The notes under the pieces were generated by a model. The model made no database searches, had not been told where the DNA came from, and saw only the letters and a list, made by a program, of their open reading frames with translations. A program made the position numbers and the translations under genes. Shown here one piece after another: positions 32,049-37,265 of a DNA stretch of 37,265 bases. How positions within the stretch are numbered: position 1 is the stretch's first letter; the number at the start of each line of letters is the position of its first letter. Source of the stretch: Ilumatobacteraceae bacterium (GTDB lineage: Bacteria > Actinomycetota > Acidimicrobiia > Acidimicrobiales > Ilumatobacteraceae); contig JANRBC010000027.1 of NCBI GenBank assembly GCA_030727685.1, positions 1 through 37,265 on the forward strand, in the 5' to 3' direction.

Positions 32049-33359
32049 GTGACACAGCGCTTTTATCTCGAGTCGCTGGGCTGTCCGAAAAATGATGTCG
32101 ACTCAGACAAAATAATTGGCACGTTGCTGGCTGATGGGTTGGTGCAAACCGACGATGCCAGCCAAGCCGATTTGGTCGTCGTCAACACTTGTGCGTTTAT
32201 TGAAGATGCACGCCGCGAGTCAATCGACACGGTTCTTGAACTTTCGAATCAGAAAAAAGTTGGTGCCCGAGTCGTCGTGACTGGTTGTATGGCCGAGCGG
32301 TATGGCTCTGAATTGGCAGACTCGTTGCCAGAGGCCGATCACATCGCTGGTTTCGGTGTGCCGATCATGCTGACCAAAAAGTCAGTCTCTGTGACTAGTC
32401 AAAGTGTGCCTGCATTTGATTTGTTGAATTTGCCGCGACCAAAGTCGCGAGCGCCATGGGCTTATGTGAAAATCGCCGAAGGCTGCGATCGCAATTGCGG
32501 GTTTTGTGCGATACCAAGTTTTCGCGGACCACAACGCAGCCGTGATATCGAGTCGATCTTGGCCGAAGTTGAGCAGCTTGAAGCCAAAGAAATTGTTTTG
32601 GTGGCCCAAGATTTGGCAAGTTATGGCAAAGACCGCCCGAACGAACTTGGTGCTGGTTCGATAGTTGGTTTAGTTAAACAGGTCGCGAGCAAAGTCGCCC
32701 GAACCAGATTGCTTTATCTTTACCCCAGCGACCTGAGCGATGAATTGATCGACGCAATTTGCAACACGGGAGTGCCATATTTCGATTTGTCTCTGCAACA
32801 TGTCTCAAAGGCTCACTTGCGAAGAATGCGACGATGGGGTGACGGCGAGCGTTTTTTGAATCGAATCATCGACATCCGTAAACGCGAACCTGATGCGGCG
32901 ATGCGCAGCAACTTTATTGTCGGCTATCCGGGAGAAACCGAAGAAGATCATGATCAGTTGTTGAATTTTGTTAACGAAGCCCAACTTGATTGGTGTGGGT
33001 TTTTTGCGTTCAGCCCCGAAGAAGGCACCCACGCGGTTTCTTTGCCTGATCGTGTGCCAGCAGGTCTAATGAACGAGCGGTTGGCCGAGCTTCGTGAACT
33101 GCAAGATTCGATCACTGCGCGTCGTCGTGATGATTTGATCGGCGAGAAGATGACCGTTTTGGTTGATGAGATTGGCGTTGCACGCAGCCATCGAGAGGCC
33201 CCAGAAATTGACGGCGTTGTGCACGTGAGCGAAACTTTGTCTGTGGCGACATTTGTTGAAGTCGAAATCGCAGATGCGCTTGGCCCAGACTTGGTTGCCG
33301 CCGGAGCAAATCACGATGCAAGTCACGATGCGAACGAGTTGGTAGACGATGCCCGTTAA
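32049..33359 (+). CDS. rimO: Ribosomal protein S12 methylthiotransferase RimO
   Basis: This 436-aa enzyme adds a methylthio group to an aspartate of ribosomal protein S12. The N-terminal MTTase domain starts YLESLGCPKNDVDSDKI and holds three cysteines for one [4Fe-4S] cluster (C12, the Cys in VNTCAF, the Cys in TGCMAER). The radical-SAM domain has CDRNCGFC (around residues 145-152) followed by IPSFRGPQRSR, and a TRAM domain is at the end. GCPKNDVDS favours RimO over MiaB. Start GTG at 32049. The C-terminal residues overlap the pgsA start by 11 bp. The position between ftsK and pgsA fits actinobacterial order. Confidence 0.95.
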   Translation: MTQRFYLESLGCPKNDVDSDKIIGTLLADGLVQTDDASQADLVVVNTCAFIEDARRESIDTVLELSNQKKVGARVVVTGCMAERYGSELADSLPEADHIAGFGVPIMLTKKSVSVTSQSVPAFDLLNLPRPKSRAPWAYVKIAEGCDRNCGFCAIPSFRGPQRSRDIESILAEVEQLEAKEIVLVAQDLASYGKDRPNELGAGSIVGLVKQVASKVARTRLLYLYPSDLSDELIDAICNTGVPYFDLSLQHVSKAHLRRMRRWGDGERFLNRIIDIRKREPDAAMRSNFIVGYPGETEEDHDQLLNFVNEAQLDWCGFFAFSPEEGTHAVSLPDRVPAGLMNERLAELRELQDSITARRRDDLIGEKMTVLVDEIGVARSHREAPEIDGVVHVSETLSVATFVEVEIADALGPDLVAAGANHDASHDANELVDDAR

Positions 33360-33915
33360 TCCGAACGCGATGGCGACGTGGGCAAACGCCGTTACGGTTT
33401 CGCGCATTTTGGTTTCGCCGTTGCTGTTCATTGTCGTGCCCGACGACAATGCCGGTTCATGGTTGGCAGCATGGTTGTGGTTCGGTTTGTGCGTCAGCGA
33501 TGTGCTCGATGGTTATTTGGCACGACGTCACGGCACAACCAAGAGCGGTGCGTTTCTAGACCCGCTTGCTGACAAAGTTTTGGTGCTCGGCGCAATGTTT
33601 ACACTCGTTAGTCGCGACATGTTTGGTTTTTGGCCCGTCGTGATCATCGCCGTGCGCGAAGTTGTCGTCAGCATCTACCGCGTTGTGGTTGGAGCGCGAG
33701 GCGTGACTGTGCCAGCAAGTCGCTTGGCGAAAATCAAGACACTAAGCCAACAGGTTTCGATTGGTTTTGCATTGGCCCCATTTAGTGCTGTCGATATGAC
33801 TTATGCATGGCTCACGACTCTTTGGCTCGCAGTTGGGTTGACAATCATTAGTGGATTGCAATACGCGGTGCGTGCGTTGCGCCCAGCATTTAATTTGCGT
33901 CGGGCCGCCAAGTAA
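33349..33915 (+). CDS. pgsA: CDP-diacylglycerol-glycerol-3-phosphate 3-phosphatidyltransferase
   Basis: This 188-aa membrane enzyme makes phosphatidylglycerol phosphate. The CDP-alcohol phosphotransferase signature is complete: DxxDGxxARxxxxxxxxGxxxDxxxD, seen as SDVLDGYLARRHG followed by GAFLDPLADK. Several hydrophobic segments (ILVSPLLFIVV; VLVLGAMFTLV; LWLAVGLTIISGL) cross the membrane. ATG 33349 overlaps rimO by 11 bp; an ATG at 33370 is possible. Its TAA shares one base with the cinA ATG (TAATG, 33913-33917), so rimO-pgsA-cinA is translated as a tightly coupled operon. The exact head group is inferred from context. Confidence 0.93.
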   Translation: MPVNPNAMATWANAVTVSRILVSPLLFIVVPDDNAGSWLAAWLWFGLCVSDVLDGYLARRHGTTKSGAFLDPLADKVLVLGAMFTLVSRDMFGFWPVVIIAVREVVVSIYRVVVGARGVTVPASRLAKIKTLSQQVSIGFALAPFSAVDMTYAWLTTLWLAVGLTIISGLQYAVRALRPAFNLRRAAK

Positions 33916-35144
33916 TGCGTTGCAGTGTTGTTGCGGTAGGTACCGAACTTTTATTGGGTCAAATTGTCGATACGAATTCGTCGTGGCTCGGTGAGCAACT
34001 GGCTTCTGCGGGTATTGATTCTTTGTTTCAGGTAAAAGTGGGCGACAACTTGGGTCGCATCGTTGCGACGTTGCGCTCAACTTTAGAGCAAGCCGACGCG
34101 ATCATTATCTGTGGCGGTCTAGGGCCAACTCATGACGATATAACTCGCGAAGCGATTGCCGAGATTATGGGTGTTGAACTTGAAATGAACGACGAGGTGG
34201 CGCTCGTGATCGATCAGTTATTTACATCGCGCGGTCGCCGCATGCCACAAAATAATTTGCGTCAAGCCATGGTGCCTAAGGGTGCGAAAATCATCGAACA
34301 ACGACGGGGCACGGCACCAGGTTTGATTTGTCCCGTTGGTGAAAAGGTCATGTATGCAGTGCCTGGTGTGCCATTCGAACTTTACGAAATGTTCGAACGG
34401 GCGATATTGCCCGATTTGCTGGCCAGAAGCGGTGAGGCATCAGTTATTAAGAGTCGCGTTCTGCGAACTTGGGGCGATAGCGAAAGTGGACTTAACGAAC
34501 GACTAGTCGGGGTGATCAACGAACTTGAAAAAGTTGGCAACCCGACGCTGGCGTTTTTGGCCAGTGGCTGGGAAGGCATCAAAGTCAGACTTACAGCAAA
34601 AGCAAACACCGAGAGCCAAGCAATTGAGTTGCTCGACATTTGGGATGCAAAGGTGCGAGAGCAAGTTGAGGACCTCGTGTTTGGTGTCGATGGACAGAAC
34701 ATGGAGTCTGTAGTGCTGCAAAATCTGCGCGAAAGAAAACTGACTTTGGGTATTGCTGAGTCGGTAACAGGAGGCCTTATGGCTGGTCGTTTGACTGCGA
34801 TTGCGGGTGCAAGCGATGTGTTTCGCGGAGCGATCGTTAGTTACGACAGTGAAGTCAAGTTCGAACTTTTGAGCGTGTCGCGTGGGCCGGTCGTAAGTGA
34901 ATCTGCGGCAAAAGAAATGGCTGTCGGTGTTCGTAAAACACTCGGCAGCGACATTGGGCTGGCGGTGACTGGTGTTGCTGGCCCGACCGAACAAGACGGA
35001 GTGAAAGTTGGCACTCTTTGTGTTGGTCTCGCGATGCCCAATGGTGACGTGCGTTCGACAACTTTTAGTTTGCCGTACGGGCGCGAACAGATGCGACAGT
35101 TCTCGGTGATAAGCGCATTAAATTTTTTGCGTCAATCGCTTTAG
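33915..35144 (+). CDS. cinA: CinA-family protein (nicotinamide-nucleotide amidase)
   Basis: In this 409-aa protein the N-terminal half is the MoCF/COG1058 domain: AVGTELLLGQIVDTN, GGLGPTHDDITREA and AVPGVPFELYEMF. The C-terminal half is the CinA amidase domain: TLGIAESVTGGLMAGRLTAIAGAS and later TGVAGPTEQDG. It recycles nicotinamide mononucleotide to nicotinate mononucleotide, and in some bacteria the N-domain hydrolyses ADP-ribose. The start overlaps the pgsA stop by one base. In many actinobacteria recA is near cinA; in this window it is not. Confidence 0.95.
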   Translation: MRCSVVAVGTELLLGQIVDTNSSWLGEQLASAGIDSLFQVKVGDNLGRIVATLRSTLEQADAIIICGGLGPTHDDITREAIAEIMGVELEMNDEVALVIDQLFTSRGRRMPQNNLRQAMVPKGAKIIEQRRGTAPGLICPVGEKVMYAVPGVPFELYEMFERAILPDLLARSGEASVIKSRVLRTWGDSESGLNERLVGVINELEKVGNPTLAFLASGWEGIKVRLTAKANTESQAIELLDIWDAKVREQVEDLVFGVDGQNMESVVLQNLRERKLTLGIAESVTGGLMAGRLTAIAGASDVFRGAIVSYDSEVKFELLSVSRGPVVSESAAKEMAVGVRKTLGSDIGLAVTGVAGPTEQDGVKVGTLCVGLAMPNGDVRSTTFSLPYGREQMRQFSVISALNFLRQSL

Positions 35145-35230
35145 ATTCAAGGCTTTTTGCTTGACGGCATCACGGTAGACTGATCGTGTTGTTGCACCCG
35201 AGCAATAACAAGAAAAGCATTTAGGTTTTT

Positions 35231-36523
35231 GTGGCAAACATTCTCATCGTTGGTGCTGGTGGGGTCGGTGGCGGTATGGCCTCGATTGCCGAGACTCGAA
35301 GTTTCTTCGATTCGTTCGTGCTGGCCGACATTAATTCTGGTCGCGGTGACGAGATCATCGCCAAACTCGAACAGCCAGGACGTTTTTCGTCGGCGCAAGT
35401 TGACGCCCGAAGCAAGTCGGAAATTGTTGCATTAGCCCAACGCGTTAAAGCCGATGTGATTGTCAATGCGTGCGATCCGAGACTCAACGAGCCAATTTTT
35501 GAAGCGGCTTTTGAAGCGGGTTGTACATATTTAGACATGGCGATGAATTTGAGCAAGCCGCACCCGACTAATCCTTACGAAGAGGTGGGCGAGCCTCTTG
35601 GCAAAGATCAGATCTCTGCTGACGATCGCTGGAAAGAAAAAGGTCTTCTTGCTTTAGTTGGTATGGGTGTAGAGCCGGGCTTGAGCAATGTGTTTGCCCG
35701 TTATGCATCAGATCATCTTTTTGACACGATCGATGAAATTGGTGTTCGCGACGGCTCAAACTTGTCGATTGACGGTCTCGATTTTGCACCAACATTTTCT
35801 ATTTGGACGACCATCGAAGAAACTTTGAACCCACCAATCGTTTGGGAAAAGAGTCGCGGACTTTACACGACTGATTGTTTCAGTGAGCCAGAGATTTTTC
35901 ATTTTCCTGCGGGTATCGGCGCATACGAATGCGTGAACGTAGAACACGAAGAAGTGCTCATGATTCCACGCGAGATCGATTGCAATCGTGTGACGTTTAA
36001 ATACAGCCTTGGTGCCGAGTTCATCGACTGGTTGAAGACTTTTGCCTACCTCGGTCTAGACAGCACCGAAAAAATTCGTGTTGGCGATGTCTCGGTTTCG
36101 CCGAGAGATGTCTTGGCTTCAGTGCTGCCAAACCCAGCCAAATTGGGCCACTTGATGCATGGTCGCACTTGTGCTGGTACTTGGGTAAAAGGCACGCACG
36201 ACGGCAAGCCCCGAGAGGTTTATCTGTATCACGTGGCTGACAACGAAACGACAATGCGTGATTGGGGTTCGCAAGCAGTTCTTTGGCAGACGGCGATGTG
36301 TCCAGTTGTGGCACTTGAATTGTTGGCTAACGGAAGTTGGAAAGGCACTGGAGTTCGCGGCCCAGAGGCATTTGACGCAGTGCCGTTTTTGAATTTGCTT
36401 GGCGAGTACAACACTCACCACGGCATCATGGAGATGGGGCCGGGTTTGTGGCCGAGTCCGAAGCCGACTGGACAACCAGGTTGGGACCGACCCGTCAAGC
36501 GCGCAGTGGTGCCTGGCGCTTAA
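35231..36523 (+). CDS. Saccharopine dehydrogenase-family NAD(P)-dependent oxidoreductase
   Basis: This 430-aa protein has an N-terminal Rossmann fold with VGAGGVGGGMA at about residues 7-17, followed by the family's VIVNACDPRLNEPIFEAAFEAGCTYLDMA pattern (only the region around 78-105). A catalytic/C-terminal domain follows (GLLALVGMGVEPGLSNVFA). The family covers saccharopine, carboxynorspermidine and related imine-reducing dehydrogenases; the branch is not settled by eye. Start is GTG at 35231, with only AGG upstream. TAGACT near 35173-35178 is a possible -10. A link to lysine or polyamine metabolism would suit the dap genes and pot-like transporter, but distance makes this speculative. Confidence 0.85.
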   Translation: MANILIVGAGGVGGGMASIAETRSFFDSFVLADINSGRGDEIIAKLEQPGRFSSAQVDARSKSEIVALAQRVKADVIVNACDPRLNEPIFEAAFEAGCTYLDMAMNLSKPHPTNPYEEVGEPLGKDQISADDRWKEKGLLALVGMGVEPGLSNVFARYASDHLFDTIDEIGVRDGSNLSIDGLDFAPTFSIWTTIEETLNPPIVWEKSRGLYTTDCFSEPEIFHFPAGIGAYECVNVEHEEVLMIPREIDCNRVTFKYSLGAEFIDWLKTFAYLGLDSTEKIRVGDVSVSPRDVLASVLPNPAKLGHLMHGRTCAGTWVKGTHDGKPREVYLYHVADNETTMRDWGSQAVLWQTAMCPVVALELLANGSWKGTGVRGPEAFDAVPFLNLLGEYNTHHGIMEMGPGLWPSPKPTGQPGWDRPVKRAVVPGA

Positions 36524-36540
36524 ATTTTTGCGCGCGAAGA

Positions 36541-37265
36541 TTATTTGCCGGCGAGAATTTTGATAACTGGCGCAAAACTGTTTACGTCTTCGCCGCCGAC
36601 GATGACATAAGAAAAACCCCAGCGCTCACGACGGGCGAGAAGATCTTCGGCGATTTTTGCTGGTGGGCCCATTAATGCAAACGGCGAGTTGGCGACCATC
36701 TCGGGTGCAACTTTGAACATGTTCGCAGTGCCCGTGATTGCTTCTTCGGCACTGTCGCGAATGTTGACCAAAAAAGTTCGAATATTTAATTCGATATTTG
36801 ACATGCGAGAGCCGGCAGTTTGTTTAACTAAATCAACTTTTTCGGTGACGGCTTCGGCGCTCATCTCTGAGATCGTGTAAGCATTGACGACACCGTCTTT
36901 TAGAGATGGGTTAATGCCGACGATGTCAGCGAGTTGAGCGGCGAGTTTTAAGACTCGTGGCCCGCCGCCACCAATCAAAATTGGCGGACACGGTCGTTGC
37001 ACCGGCAGTGGGGTCGCGGTGTAGTCGGTGATGGTGTAGTGCTTGCCCGAAAACGAAAACTTCTCGCCGGTCATTGCACGTTTGATGATTTCTAATCCTT
37101 CAAGAAATCTGTCGATGCGCACACCAGGCTTGTCGTATTGCATGCCTGATTGAACATAATCAGTCGCCATCCAGCCGGCGCCGATGCCGATCTCGAGGCG
37201 GCCATCTGATAGCAAGTCGAGAGTGGCAAGTTCTTTTGCCAAAACAACTGGGTGTTTGTAGTCGT
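36541..37265 (-). CDS. LLM-family F420/flavin-dependent oxidoreductase (5' end outside the window)
   Basis: This partial protein covers at least 241 residues; the frame is open to the window edge. The first visible residues read DYKHPVVLAKELATLDLLS, the conserved LLM segment that normally follows about 80-100 residues of N-terminal sequence, so a TTG at 37242 is internal, not a start. Cofactor-binding GRLEIGIGAGWMATDY and PPILIGGGGPRVLKLAAQLAD match the F420-dependent TIGR03621-type or related subfamilies in style, although the subfamily is not certain. It converges on the saccharopine dehydrogenase-like gene, 17 bp apart. Confidence 0.85.
   Translation of the reverse strand, partial: DYKHPVVLAKELATLDLLSDGRLEIGIGAGWMATDYVQSGMQYDKPGVRIDRFLEGLEIIKRAMTGEKFSFSGKHYTITDYTATPLPVQRPCPPILIGGGGPRVLKLAAQLADIVGINPSLKDGVVNAYTISEMSAEAVTEKVDLVKQTAGSRMSNIELNIRTFLVNIRDSAEEAITGTANMFKVAPEMVANSPFALMGPPAKIAEDLLARRERWGFSYVIVGGEDVNSFAPVIKILAGK

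Overview
The window looks like a compact chromosomal segment from an actinobacterium, most likely an aquatic member of the Acidimicrobiia. The phylum rests on a fused two-radical-SAM FO synthase (fbiC), two F420/flavin luciferase-like (LLM) proteins, and the gene order pnp-dapB ... dapA-rnj-ftsK ... rimO-pgsA-cinA. The class is inference from gene content, near-balanced base composition and compactness. Only about 1.4 kb of 37.3 kb lies outside genes. Convergent genes overlap at their stop codons, and many genes carry a TANNNT hexamer 6-9 nt before the start codon, which suggests frequent leaderless transcription.

Layout. (1) 28-100: tRNA-Ala(GGC). (2) 146-9191: an accessory catabolic block with an SDR dehydrogenase, a polyamine-type ABC transporter (potA forward; potD, potB, potC reverse), a class III aminotransferase, a Rieske oxygenase translationally coupled to a PhyH-type dioxygenase, and an LLM protein. 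It looks like uptake and oxidative breakdown of a cationic or quaternary-amine nitrogen compound. (3) 9205-12078: leuS, divergent from rbfA-truB-ribF (12102-14370). (4) 14367-18263, reverse: fbiC, a chorismate mutase-VOC fusion and riboflavin synthase (ribE). The block sits between ribF and rpsO, which are normally close neighbours. (5) 18455-22159: rpsO with a structured leader, pnp with an Arg/Asp/Asn-rich tail, and dapB.

(6) 22222-27015: an accessory cassette between dapB and dapA. It holds a thiol peroxidase with a lysine-rich N-terminal tail, a DedA-like membrane protein, an acyl-CoA synthetase, and a TetR regulator with a clear operator in front of a ferritin-like diiron protein. (7) 27100-35144: dapA, rnj (RNase J lacking its usual C-terminal domain), ftsK, rimO, pgsA and cinA. 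(8) 35231-37265: a saccharopine dehydrogenase-like protein and an LLM protein cut by the window end.

Functional links. ribE, ribF and fbiC all draw on the riboflavin pathway. FO synthase condenses a riboflavin precursor with tyrosine, and the adjacent chorismate mutase feeds tyrosine synthesis, so 14367-18263 may be a deazaflavin precursor neighbourhood. dapA and dapB catalyse consecutive lysine/diaminopimelate steps. Pnp and RNase J are RNA-decay enzymes. No CRISPR array, prophage or insertion sequence was seen.
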